NCBI GenBank assembly: GCA_965227155.1
Contig: OZ245731.1
Coordinates: 1,674,001-1,738,000 of the forward strand
Source of the DNA: UBA6059 sp965227155
GTDB lineage: Bacteria; Bacteroidota; Bacteroidia; Cytophagales; Cyclobacteriaceae
DNA: 64,000 nucleotides
Reading direction: 5' to 3'
In this document: piece by piece, positions 1 through 7,012 of the stretch
Layout: every line of letters begins with the position of its first letter
How positions within the stretch are numbered: position 1 is the stretch's first letter
Translations under genes and position numbers: made by a program
The notes under the pieces: model-generated
Told to the model about the DNA's origin: nothing
The model's database searches: none
The model's input: the letters and a program-made list of their open reading frames with translations, nothing else

Positions 1-1
1 C

Positions 2-388
2 ATTGCCGGACCGCTGATGAAAAACCTCACGCCTCGATTTATCTTTCAAAGCAATCTGGAGGCGGTTTATCACCAGGACTCATTGATCAGCGAAAGCCTG
101 GTGGATCGCTATTTTGACCTGGCACGACGGGCAGGCAACCGCGATGCATTTGTTGACCGCTCAAAAGTGCATAACCCGGATCGTACCGATCAGTTAGCCC
201 AAATAGAAAACGAAACGCTCATCATGTGGGGTGCACATGATGACTGGATTCCCGTAGGAGATGCCACCAAATTTGACCAGGCCTTACCCAACAGCAGTGT
301 CGTAATCTATGAAAATGCCGGCCATGTACCCATGGAGGAAATCCCTCAAGTAACTGCACGGGATGCGAGGAGGTTTTTGTTGAAGTAA
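2..388 (+). CDS. alpha/beta hydrolase, C-terminal part (cut by window start)
   Basis: The reading frame is open from the first bases of the window, so this is the C-terminal part of a longer protein; the Met at 17 is unlikely to be the true start. It ends with two hallmarks of the alpha/beta-hydrolase fold: a late strand running into an acidic turn (LIMWGAHDDWIP), where the Asp of the catalytic triad normally sits, and a closing AGHVPMEEIP segment carrying the catalytic His. The nucleophile elbow (GxSxG) must lie upstream, outside the window. The substrate cannot be told from this fragment. The fold is well supported; the function is unknown. Confidence 0.8.
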   Translation: MAGPLMKNLTPRFIFQSNLEAVYHQDSLISESLVDRYFDLARRAGNRDAFVDRSKVHNPDRTDQLAQIENETLIMWGAHDDWIPVGDATKFDQALPNSSVVIYENAGHVPMEEIPQVTARDARRFLLK

Positions 389-415
389 AGTCTTTGATAT
401 ATTCATTGCAAATAA

Positions 416-547
416 AGCGTTAACTTTTTTGAATACTGGCAGAAATACACGGATTTTACAAGTGAAATAGCAGATCGAGCTGATGTGGACATGAAAACAC
501 TAGATCAAGCACTTTGGCAGTATTCTAAAGAGTATCAGAAGACTTAA
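416..547 (+). pseudogene. C-terminal remnant of a small unidentified gene
   Basis: Between the hydrolase and the DUF3024 gene the frame 416-547 encodes about 43 protein-like residues ending with LDQALWQYSKEYQKT and a TAA stop. It has no start codon upstream because an in-frame TAA lies at 413-415. The composition (DMKTLDQALWQYSKE) looks like the terminal helix of a real cytosolic protein rather than random sequence, so the likeliest reading is that the 5' part was deleted. I do not recognise the family securely. Confidence 0.35.
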
Positions 548-569
548 TCTTAATCATAATCAGACTCAT

Positions 570-917
570 ATGGCACTAGACGTACTGCAAGCAGCAGAAA
601 CCATCCAGGCTTTGGAAAACTTCCTCGAAAAGCGCAGACCTCCCGAAAATATCAGACATGAGGTGGATCTCGCGTACAAAATTGAGAGCCAAAGTGTGAT
701 TATCTACGGTATTCGTCCACATTGGCAAGACAAAGCTAAGCTCTTGGAGGAACAAATTGCCAAAACCACTTGGGTACACTCTAAGAAAACTTGGAAAGTC
801 TTTTGGATGCGAGCGGACCTCAAGTGGCATGCTTATGAACCGCAACCACAGGTAAATACGATCCATGAATTTTTACAAATTGTACAGGAGGATAAGTATG
901 GGTGCTTTTGGGGCTAG
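570..917 (+). CDS. DUF3024 family protein
   Basis: A 115-residue cytosolic protein whose whole length fits the DUF3024 pattern: an N-terminal helix (ETIQALENFLEKRRPP), a central EGQ/ESQSVIIYGIRPHW strand pair, KTTWVHSKKTWKVFWMRADLKW, and a terminal EDKYGCFWG. No catalytic residues or membrane segments are visible and no function is established for the family. It is convergent with the following gene, the two stops being only a few bases apart. The ATG at 570 gives the normal family length. Confidence 0.85.
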   Translation: MALDVLQAAETIQALENFLEKRRPPENIRHEVDLAYKIESQSVIIYGIRPHWQDKAKLLEEQIAKTTWVHSKKTWKVFWMRADLKWHAYEPQPQVNTIHEFLQIVQEDKYGCFWG

Positions 918-921
918 AAGC

Positions 922-1269
922 TTATCGATCCTCCTGCTCACGCTCTTTTCTGCGCTTCTGCTCAATCTGGTAGGATAAGAATAGTCCACCGCCAGAGAAA
1001 ATGAATAAAAGTCCGAAATAAAGGGACTCATCATTAAGCGCGGGGAATATTGCCTCAAAAATACCCGCCAGCAACAGGCCCAAACCGGCACCTACAAAAA
1101 GTAAACCGTAGCGCAGCGAGCCAAATTCATTGGTGTGCCTGAACTGCTTGGCATCTACGCCTCTTTCTATCATAGCCATACGCTCGTCGTTTATAAATTT
1201 TCGAATAAAAATGATCAGTACCGCCAGAGATATGGTACCCACCACAGGAACAATGATTGCTACTTCCAT
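922..1269 (-). CDS. DUF6249-type small inner-membrane protein
   Basis: A 115-residue protein with an N-terminal membrane helix (about residues 3-22), a short charged stretch containing IERGVDAKQF, two more hydrophobic helices (about 50-70 and 82-100) and a very basic tail rich in Lys, Arg and Glu. The layout of one helix, an ERGxD-type cytosolic loop and two helices is that of DUF6249 proteins, common in Bacteroidota and often found near ECF sigma factors. Here a sigma factor lies about 1 kb away on the other strand, with a transposase between them. The function is unknown. Confidence 0.7.
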   Translation of the reverse strand: MEVAIIVPVVGTISLAVLIIFIRKFINDERMAMIERGVDAKQFRHTNEFGSLRYGLLFVGAGLGLLLAGIFEAIFPALNDESLYFGLLFIFSGGGLFLSYQIEQKRRKEREQEDR

Positions 1270-1371
1270 TTTGTTAATGTTTAAAATTCAATGCTTGGAC
1301 GCACCCCAAATACTTGAGGTTACCATCGGCTGAGAAATTTTTTTAAAATTATATGGGGGTAGATGTACGAT

Positions 1372-1410
1372 AGAAGTCTCAGAGTCCTCTCTCGAGTGAC
1401 TCTGAGGGGT
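1372..1410 (+). repeat. REP-like bulged hairpin A, left of the Y1 transposase
   Basis: A 9-bp perfect stem (1378-1386 with 1398-1406, CTCAGAGTC/GACTCTGAG) continues inward as CTC (1387-1389) pairing with GAG (1394-1396), closed by the tetraloop TCTC. The T at 1397 is unpaired. A hairpin with one bulged T near the apex is typical of DNA ends recognised by Y1 HUH transposases (IS200/IS605 and RAYT families). The 5' flank TAGAAGT is shared with hairpin C downstream of the transposase. Confidence 0.8.
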
Positions 1411-1457
1411 GTCTATGACACGGTATGGGTGCAAAGCTCCTACTACTCGACTATCCC

Positions 1458-1487
1458 GCTCAGAGTTACTCGCAGAGAACTCTGAGC
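1458..1487 (-). repeat. REP-like bulged hairpin B, inverted copy
   Basis: A 10-bp perfect stem (1458-1467 with 1478-1487, GCTCAGAGTT/AACTCTGAGC) with an inner CTC/GAG stem (1469-1471/1475-1477) and an unpaired A at 1468. Read on the minus strand this is the same bulged-T hairpin as A and C. The base pair next to the bulge has changed from C-G to T-A on both sides, a compensatory change that argues for selection on the folded DNA or RNA. It lies 37 bases upstream of the preferred transposase start. Confidence 0.8.
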
Positions 1488-1523
1488 TATGTAATTATAC
1501 CTGGCTATTATTATTTTAGACAA

Positions 1524-2087
1524 GTGAGTACTCATCAAAAACATACCACATACAACAGCTTTCAGTTTGTTACATTCACTTGCTATAAATGGTTACCTCT
1601 ATTTGATATGGTACACATCTATGACTATCTAAAGCATTGGGTACTCAAATTGAATGAAAAGGGATGTGTATTATGTGGCTATGTAATCATGCCTAATCAT
1701 CTTCATATGCTATTGTATGTCAATTCAAATTGCAGAGACCTTAACCTTACTATAGGAGAGGGGAAGCGGTTTTTAGCCTATGAAATTGTGAAAAGACTCA
1801 AGAAAGGGAATCATTCCGGAATACTTATTGAATTAGAAAGAGGGGTACAGAAAAAGGAACGAATAAAGGGTAAAAAGCATCAGGTGTTTAGACTATCCTT
1901 TGATGCTAAAGAGGTTGCAGGTGAAGATGGTTTAAACAAAATATTAGATTATATGCATGCAAATCCCGTTTCAAGAAAATGGAATCTGGCAAATGATTAT
2001 TCACTCTATGAGTATTCTAGTGCTGGATTCTACATTCATGGATTTGACTCATATTTACCTATGACAGATTACAGAATGGTAAATTAG
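1524..2087 (+). CDS. Y1 HUH transposase of the RAYT / IS200-like type
   Basis: Carries the Transposase_17 (Y1_Tnp) signature: a FVTFTCYKWLPLF first strand, the HUH motif in GYVIMPNHLHMLLY, and a terminal region KILDYMHANPVSRKW whose Tyr is the probable nucleophile. Such enzymes cut and rejoin single-stranded DNA at imperfect hairpins. The frame is open from an ATG at 1425, but that 33-residue extension is encoded by hairpin B and looks non-native, so the GTG at 1524 (187 residues) is preferred. Matching hairpins lie on both sides, and there is no tnpB or other passenger gene. A single domesticated, REP-associated copy fits better than a simple insertion sequence, although a small non-autonomous mobile unit cannot be excluded. 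Confidence 0.85.
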   Translation: MSTHQKHTTYNSFQFVTFTCYKWLPLFDMVHIYDYLKHWVLKLNEKGCVLCGYVIMPNHLHMLLYVNSNCRDLNLTIGEGKRFLAYEIVKRLKKGNHSGILIELERGVQKKERIKGKKHQVFRLSFDAKEVAGEDGLNKILDYMHANPVSRKWNLANDYSLYEYSSAGFYIHGFDSYLPMTDYRMVN

Positions 2088-2098
2088 TAACGTGTTCT

Positions 2099-2137
2099 AG
2101 AAGTCTCAGAGTCCTCAATGGAGTGACTCTGAGTGGT
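2099..2137 (+). repeat. REP-like bulged hairpin C, right of the Y1 transposase
   Basis: Same orientation and same stem as hairpin A: 2105-2113 pairs with 2125-2133 over 9 bp, followed by CTC (2114-2116)/GAG (2121-2123) with the T at 2124 bulged. Only the four loop bases differ (AATG here, TCTC in A). The 5' flank TAGAAGT is identical. Hairpins A and C therefore bracket the transposase in direct orientation. Confidence 0.8.
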
Positions 2138-2160
2138 TCCAAGCAAGTAGGTTCTACAAA

Positions 2161-2183
2161 GGCACGCGTTACAAACGCGCGCC
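2161..2183. repeat. GC-rich hairpin of a second sequence type
   Basis: GGCACGCGTT (2161-2170) pairs with AACGCGCGCC (2174-2183) across a 3-base ACA loop, nine of ten pairs matching with one A-C mismatch. It starts 28 bases after hairpin C and is far more GC-rich than its surroundings. No run of T follows, so it is not an intrinsic terminator. It may be another REP-type element or part of a longer repeat family. Confidence 0.55.
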
Positions 2184-2358
2184 AGCTGGGGGGACCTTCG
2201 TCTGACATTAACAGACCTGCTTTCGACAATAGTCCGACACTTTCAAAAACTCACTGAAAATCAGTATCTTTTATCTTATAATAGTAGAATTAAGGCTGTC
2301 AAAAATATTTTTTGAAAGGGTAGTAACCTGAACGATGTGACCAGCGTCAAACTTTTCG

Positions 2359-2928
2359 GTGACTGAACAGACTGAGGATAATGTAATCATTACCGCCATT
2401 TTAAATGGTCAGCGGCATGCCATGAATGTGCTGGTAGAAAAGCATAAGCAGTATGCCTATAGCCTTGCCTTGCGCATCCTGCACGATAGTCAGCTGGCCG
2501 AGGAAGTGGCCCATGATAGTTTTGTGAAAGCCTTGCAGTCTTTATCAGGATTCAAAAAAGAAGCCAAATTTACAACCTGGCTATACCGTATTGTGGTGAA
2601 TATGGCTATTTCAAAAAAGCGCAAATTCAAAATGCATTTTGAGGATATTGACAATACCAGCGAGCTCGATCTCAATTATTCAGAGGCATCTACACCTCTT
2701 GAGAAAGAAGACCGGGCTCATTATCTTAATGTGGCGTTGCGTCACCTCAATGAAATTGACAGCACCTTAATCACCTTGTTTTATTTTGAGGATGCGACTA
2801 TAGAAGAAATAGCCGATATAACAGGATACGACACCAACAATACCAAAGTGAAGCTGTTTAGGGCCAGGAAAAAGCTGGCTGTGCAGCTACAAAAGATTTT
2901 GAAAGAAGAAACAACATCATTGATATGA
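2359..2928 (+). CDS. ECF-family RNA polymerase sigma factor
   Basis: A 189-residue protein with the two sigma-70 ECF domains. Region 2 spans about residues 20-95 and includes EKHKQYAYSLALRIL, AEEVAHDSFVKALQ and the core-binding/melting segment FTTWLYRIVVNMAISKKRK. Region 4 (about 125-180) includes LITLFYFEDATIEEIADITG and the helix-turn-helix NTKVKLFRARKKL. The apparent start is a GTG at 2359; no ATG in frame gives a full region 2. The stop overlaps the next gene's start as ATGA, indicating co-translation with its membrane partner, the usual arrangement for an ECF sigma and its anti-sigma. The target regulon is unknown. Confidence 0.93.
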   Translation: MTEQTEDNVIITAILNGQRHAMNVLVEKHKQYAYSLALRILHDSQLAEEVAHDSFVKALQSLSGFKKEAKFTTWLYRIVVNMAISKKRKFKMHFEDIDNTSELDLNYSEASTPLEKEDRAHYLNVALRHLNEIDSTLITLFYFEDATIEEIADITGYDTNNTKVKLFRARKKLAVQLQKILKEETTSLI

Positions 2929-3425
2929 AAGAAGCGCATGAAAAAATCGTGATGCAACTCGTCACTGAAAAACTTAGTGCTGAACAAAAAGCTTCGTTGC
3001 TTCAAACCATCAAGGAAGATGCAGAAGCTATGGCCTGGTATAAAGAGCTGTCATCCATCGATGATCTGATGAAGGCCATGCCGCTGGCGGCTCCCTCTGC
3101 CAATTTTACAAAGAAAGTAATGGCCACCTACGATAGAAGACAGGTCTATCGACGTAACAACCGCCTGATGACCTATTTCATTGGCGTAGCTGCCGCAATC
3201 ATTATTTTAATGATGGTCTTGTTACCGGAAGGAAGCGCCGGCAATCAATCCGCGCTGTGGGCCGAAGAAATCAGCAGTAGCTTGTCAAAATTTGCTTCGC
3301 TGGTAAGTCAGGAAAGCTTCATCCAATTGGTGCTGGTGGCGAATCTTATCGCGCTGGTATTGGTCATAGAGAAGATCATGCGAGGAAGAAGGCATTTCAA
3401 TTTTCATACCTTCTTCCTCGGCTAG
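2925..3425 (+). CDS. putative membrane anti-sigma factor
   Basis: A 166-residue protein beginning inside the sigma factor stop codon (ATGA overlap). The N-terminal 80 residues are soluble and mostly helical (EKIVMQLVTEKLSAEQKASL...), followed by a membrane helix at about 85-106, a short loop and a second helix at about 133-153, with a basic tail. There is no HxxxCxxC zinc motif, so it is not a ZAS-type anti-sigma domain. The assignment rests on gene order and topology rather than on sequence similarity. The last codons form one arm and the loop of an inverted repeat that probably terminates transcription. Confidence 0.65.
   Translation: MKEAHEKIVMQLVTEKLSAEQKASLLQTIKEDAEAMAWYKELSSIDDLMKAMPLAAPSANFTKKVMATYDRRQVYRRNNRLMTYFIGVAAAIIILMMVLLPEGSAGNQSALWAEEISSSLSKFASLVSQESFIQLVLVANLIALVLVIEKIMRGRRHFNFHTFFLG
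3381..3420. terminator. bidirectional hairpin inside the end of the anti-sigma gene
   Basis: A perfect 12-bp inverted repeat (CGAGGAAGAAGG at 3381-3392 and CCTTCTTCCTCG at 3409-3420) with a 16-base loop. It lies within the last 15 codons of the anti-sigma gene and a few bases before the convergent ferritin stop. The two stop codons are one base apart (3425/3427), leaving no non-coding room, so a terminator shared by both strands has to lie in coding sequence. There is no strong T run, so efficiency is uncertain. Confidence 0.55.
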
Positions 3426-3426
3426 A

Positions 3427-3972
3427 TTATGCTTCAGGTGCAGCTTCTGATCTTACATTGGCCATTTCCTTATCTATGATAAGGTCATTAAGGCCACCTT
3501 CACCTACTATTTCAAAAATCTCCAGGCATCTACGAGCCAGGGCTTCTTCTTCACGCTGTTCTTCCAGGAACCAGTTCAGAAAATTGGCTGTAGAGTAGTC
3601 CTTGTGCTTATAGCACTGATCTACGATGCTGTTAATGCTGTGTGTGATAGATATTTCCTGCTCCAGGGCATTGTCAAATACTTCTCTCAGCGTGCTGTAT
3701 TCCTGCTGCACTTCATCTACCGAAGGAGAGACGGCCGTACCTCCGACACTGGAGATGTAGCGGAATATCTTCTTCATATGCTCACGTTCCTCATCGGATT
3801 GAACTTCGAAAAAGTTAGCACTATGAATAAATCCATGGCGTTCGCACCAGGCAGACATGGCCAGGTACACTGCTGAAGACTTGGCTTCTCGCTGCACCTG
3901 TTTGTTGAGTAACTCTTCTATTTCTTCCTTAAGGGATGTTTTTCTGCGTAATACGTCTTTCATAATTGCCAT
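3427..3972 (-). CDS. ferritin-like iron storage protein
   Basis: A 181-residue four-helix-bundle protein of the bacterial ferritin (FtnA) type. The ferroxidase ligands are recognisable: a Glu early in helix A (LNKQVQREAKSSAVYLAMSAW), EERE-H in helix B (DEEREHMKKIFRYI), a Glu in helix C (EQEISITHSIN), and EEQREEE in helix D (NFLNWFLEEQREEE). It stores iron by oxidising Fe(II) inside a 24-mer shell. Length is near the usual 165-175 with a short C-terminal extension. Translation may begin at either of two ATGs three codons apart (3972 or 3963). Confidence 0.92.
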   Translation of the reverse strand: MAIMKDVLRRKTSLKEEIEELLNKQVQREAKSSAVYLAMSAWCERHGFIHSANFFEVQSDEEREHMKKIFRYISSVGGTAVSPSVDEVQQEYSTLREVFDNALEQEISITHSINSIVDQCYKHKDYSTANFLNWFLEEQREEEALARRCLEIFEIVGEGGLNDLIIDKEMANVRSEAAPEA

Positions 3973-4108
3973 TATTAAAATTTAACTGAAACTTAACCCA
4001 AGTTTCGGTGGATTGATATCACTTTCTAATTTCTCACTAATTTAATATAGTTAGGTTTTTCATATCCAAAAAAATGCTCGTATATTCCATTGTTTAACTT
4101 AAAATGCC

Positions 4109-4522
4109 ATGAGTATATTGATACAACTAGATCACCTTATTCGATTGGCCCTTGTGGACCATGATTTTTCTCTTCAGGAAAGACAGCAAATTATGGCGGT
4201 GGCCAAAGCCAATAAAATCCCTGAAGAAGAAGTTAATAATCTGATTGAACAGCATTTAAATAGTAAAGAAGAGATAGCCATGGAAATTCCATCGTTATCT
4301 TCAGAAGAGCGATTTGAATACCTCTACAATATCGTTCAGCTAATGAAAATTGATTCAGAAATATTTTTAAGTGAGATACGATTTTGTGAAAATATGGCAG
4401 TGAAGCTGGGTTACAACAAAAAAGTGATCTCAGAACTATCCAAAAGAATTTTTAGCGATCCTACAATCACCGCTGATCGAGATCGGTTAAGAAAAATTGT
4501 AGAGAAATTTTACAATAATTAA
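4109..4522 (+). CDS. TerB-like helical protein, copy 1
   Basis: A 137-residue soluble, all-helical protein. The segment IQLDHLIRLALVDHDFSLQERQQIMAVAKANKIPEEEV fits the TerB/tellurite-resistance fold, in which an acidic EF-like turn (VDHDFSLQE) is followed by an ExxxI helix. It is clearly paralogous to the next gene: the blocks YNIVQLMKID, SEIRFCE and KLGYNKKVISELS recur almost unchanged. Such genes in Bacteroidota are often labelled only hypothetical or, misleadingly, excinuclease subunit; no nuclease features are present. The precise role is unknown. Confidence 0.6.
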   Translation: MSILIQLDHLIRLALVDHDFSLQERQQIMAVAKANKIPEEEVNNLIEQHLNSKEEIAMEIPSLSSEERFEYLYNIVQLMKIDSEIFLSEIRFCENMAVKLGYNKKVISELSKRIFSDPTITADRDRLRKIVEKFYNN

Positions 4523-4580
4523 TTACTTTTATCCAATAAACTTATCCTTTACGTATATCATTTAATAAACTTTTAAGATA

Positions 4581-4976
4581 ATGAGTATTAAAACCCAGCT
4601 ATCAGCACTCATCAAACTCGCTCAGATAGACGAAGATTTTGCTGAAAAAGAAAGAAGTATGATATTCATGCTTGGTAAAGCCAACGGCCTTGCTGAGAAA
4701 GAAATCGAAGAATTGGTAAGCAACCCCGAAGATCTGCCTGAATTGAGCACACTTACCGATCATGATAAATTTGAGATTCTGTACAATGTGGTACAGCTTA
4801 TGAAGATTGACCGTCAGGTTTATCTCAGCGAGATCAAGTATTGTGAAGACCTGGCCACGAAGCTTGGTTACGATAAAAAAGTGATCTCTGAGCTTTCCTC
4901 TAAAATTTATAGTGATCCAGCCATTACTTCGGATCGCGATAAGCTACAGGCGATCGTAAGAAAATATCAACAGTAA
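4581..4976 (+). CDS. TerB-like helical protein, copy 2
   Basis: A 131-residue paralogue of the preceding gene, 58 bases downstream in the same direction. It keeps the motif order IKLAQIDEDFAEKE, YNVVQLMKIDRQVYLSEIKYCE and KLGYDKKVISELSSKI. The first copy carries a few extra residues between the EF-like turn and the central helix. A stem-loop terminator follows the stop immediately, so the two genes probably form one short transcription unit. They may act as a hetero-oligomer, which is inference. Confidence 0.6.
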   Translation: MSIKTQLSALIKLAQIDEDFAEKERSMIFMLGKANGLAEKEIEELVSNPEDLPELSTLTDHDKFEILYNVVQLMKIDRQVYLSEIKYCEDLATKLGYDKKVISELSSKIYSDPAITSDRDKLQAIVRKYQQ

Positions 4977-5002
4977 AAAAGGGATTTAAATCCCTTTTTT
5001 TT
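4977..5002. terminator. bidirectional intrinsic terminator
   Basis: AAAAGGGATTT/AAATCCCTTTT is a perfect self-complementary stem followed by T residues on the plus strand, with a matching A run on the left that serves as a T run for the minus strand. It sits between the convergent TerB-like copy 2 and glycosyltransferase genes, whose ends lie a few bases away on each side. Confidence 0.8.
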
Positions 5003-6083
5003 ATGTCAATAGTTGCTGGAAAAATGCCTCATAGCGGTCAATAACATGGCTGATTTCAAATTCTTCCAGCGCCGTGTGCTTACCTCGTTCCACTAGCTTA
5101 TCGTACAACTCTTGATCCTCCATCAGGAGTGTAATCTTTTCGGCCAGCCCCTGACTGTCGCCATCTTCAAATAACAACCCATTTTCTCCGTCTCTAATCA
5201 AATCGGGATTGCCCGCGGCCCTGGTCGCTACTACCGGTATACCCAGGGCCATCGCTTCTAATAATGATTGCGATAGCCCTTCCATGGTAGATGGTAACAC
5301 TTCCAGATCCATGGCTTTATGATAGTACAATATCTCTTCGGGCGGTACTGAGCCACAATACATTACACGCGACGCTAATTGGTGCTCCTGTACAATCTGA
5401 GCTAGCTGCTCATCCTCCTCAATACCTATCAGAAATACTTTTACGCTAGCAGGAAGGTGAGGCAATGCCAGTAACAACTGTTCCTGCTTCTTGCGCCTGG
5501 CAATACAGCCTACAGCTACATCATTACTTCCTATTCCAAGCTTTTCGCGGATGGCACCTACCTTGCTGGGGTCTTTAAGCTTATATTTTTCCTTAGGCGT
5601 ACCATTTTGTATGACTTTAATATGATCCGGTGAAATACCTTTTTTGACTAGCTCGGCCTTTACACCGGAAGAAACGGCAACCATGGCATCCGTACTTTTG
5701 GTGTAAAACCAATTTTGAATGAAAAGGCCGGTGCTTTTGGGAATTTGCCTGCGCGTGTGAATGACTTTGCAGGGCAATTTGTAAATCCACCTTGCCAAAC
5801 CTACCGTATATCGATCTTTACTGGATTGTACATTGATAAGCTCGATACCGTATTGCTTGACCACATCCCGAATGTGACGCACATTATTCAGATCAAGCTT
5901 CCCCCTAAAAACCATGGGAATCCTGATTACAGCAGTATTTTCCAGCAAGGAAAACAGGAGTGATGATTGCGGGCATCCCACATAAACTTTATGCCCACGC
6001 TTAGCAAGCCCACGGCTCAGGTAAAAAATAGAGTTGGTAGAACCGGCCAGCCCCCCCTGATGTGTGGTGATCAAAATGTTCAT
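5001..6083 (-). CDS. glycosyltransferase family 4 protein
   Basis: A GT-B fold sugar transferase using a nucleotide-activated donor. The N-terminal half begins MNILITTHQGGLAGSTNSI, the usual glycine-rich acceptor-side loop. The C-terminal half contains VIQNGTP, a VGCIARRKKQEQLL strand and the donor-binding E-x7-E element (EGLSQSLLEAMALG) followed by GIPVVATRAAGNPDLI and DGENGLLF. The frame extends to 6116 but the ATG at 6083 is preferred because it starts the Rossmann strand directly. The acceptor is unknown; a lipopolysaccharide or other envelope glycan role would be usual. It is a single gene, not in a polysaccharide cluster. Confidence 0.9.
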   Translation of the reverse strand: MNILITTHQGGLAGSTNSIFYLSRGLAKRGHKVYVGCPQSSLLFSLLENTAVIRIPMVFRGKLDLNNVRHIRDVVKQYGIELINVQSSKDRYTVGLARWIYKLPCKVIHTRRQIPKSTGLFIQNWFYTKSTDAMVAVSSGVKAELVKKGISPDHIKVIQNGTPKEKYKLKDPSKVGAIREKLGIGSNDVAVGCIARRKKQEQLLLALPHLPASVKVFLIGIEEDEQLAQIVQEHQLASRVMYCGSVPPEEILYYHKAMDLEVLPSTMEGLSQSLLEAMALGIPVVATRAAGNPDLIRDGENGLLFEDGDSQGLAEKITLLMEDQELYDKLVERGKHTALEEFEISHVIDRYEAFFQQLLT

Positions 6084-6169
6084 AGCCATAAAGCTAGAGA
6101 AAGACGAATAAACCAAATTGCTTTGATCTTCTGTTTATTCCTATAATTTTATAGTACGAAGCTGATGCT

Positions 6170-7012
6170 ATGTCCACTGAATGGAAAAACCTAACCCTCG
6201 AAGATTTTGATACCCTTGCGGCTACCCGTTTGGAGTTTCATCAAGGCATCCAAAATGTAGCGGCGGTTGGGAGAAAATTTCTGCCCCCCAACAAAAATGA
6301 TGAGCATGCCACATTGCTTTGGTATGCTGATTTACACCGGTTGGCCGGCCAGTGGATCGATGGCAATACCCGATTTCGGTCATCTATTGATTTCAATACC
6401 TTTTCGGTGCACCTTGTTGATAATGCTTTCAACTCCATTGCCCAAATTGAGCTCCATGGCAAGTACCACGGTCAGATCCTGGTCTGGCTGGAAGAGCAGA
6501 TTGCCAAGCTGGGGCTTGACACCACGCAGCTGACATTGAACCTACCTTACGAATTACCAAAAGAGCTGGCCAAAGTTGGGAAGCCCTTTGCGCTACCTGA
6601 TCCAATCTATGCTACAGAGCTCGGCAAGTATTTTCATAACGGCGACCTAATTGCCAGAGAGGTGCAAGCTGCATTTAAATCTACCGAGGTAAGGTGCTGG
6701 CCACATCATTTCGACATCAGCACCAAAATCATTGTCAATAACACAGGAAATCCCGACACCTCAAGCTATGTGACCGTTGGGCTTTCTCCTGGTGATGATG
6801 AAATCAACGAGCCTTATTTTTTTGCTTCTCCCTGGCCCTACCCGCCGCTTGATGAGCTGCCGGAACTGACCTTTGGCCACTGGGTGGATGAGCACTGGGT
6901 AGGGGCCGTGCTGACAGCAAGTGAATTATTGCAGCAACCAAATCAGTACAAATCGGTGCGGAAGTTTACCTCTGACTGCTTTAGTGCCTTACGAAAGCTT
7001 ATGACCTACTAA
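6170..7012 (+). CDS. conserved hypothetical protein, DUF5996-like
   Basis: A 280-residue soluble protein without signal peptide or membrane segments. The N-terminal half (residues 1-130) contains NAVAAV-type helices and a WYADLHRLAGQWI strand. The C-terminal half has WPHHFDIST, VGLSPGDDEINEPYFFASPWPYPP and GHWVDEHWVGAVLTASEL. That succession (WPHHFD, SPGD, PYFY, PWPYP, a final GAVL) resembles DUF5996 proteins, whose function is unknown; the match is from memory and approximate. It is convergent with the arylamine N-acetyltransferase gene, the two overlapping by 4 bases. Confidence 0.5.
   Translation: MSTEWKNLTLEDFDTLAATRLEFHQGIQNVAAVGRKFLPPNKNDEHATLLWYADLHRLAGQWIDGNTRFRSSIDFNTFSVHLVDNAFNSIAQIELHGKYHGQILVWLEEQIAKLGLDTTQLTLNLPYELPKELAKVGKPFALPDPIYATELGKYFHNGDLIAREVQAAFKSTEVRCWPHHFDISTKIIVNNTGNPDTSSYVTVGLSPGDDEINEPYFFASPWPYPPLDELPELTFGHWVDEHWVGAVLTASELLQQPNQYKSVRKFTSDCFSALRKLMTY

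Noticed and set aside
1425..1523. N-terminal extension of the transposase
   Set aside because: The frame is open, but these 33 codons cover hairpin B and give sequence unlike the start of Y1 transposases; GTG at 1524 fits better.
2253..2265. ACTGA-AAA-TCAGT palindrome upstream of the sigma factor
   Set aside because: A 5-bp inverted repeat in AT-rich sequence is expected by chance; position 100 bases before the start gives no support for an operator.
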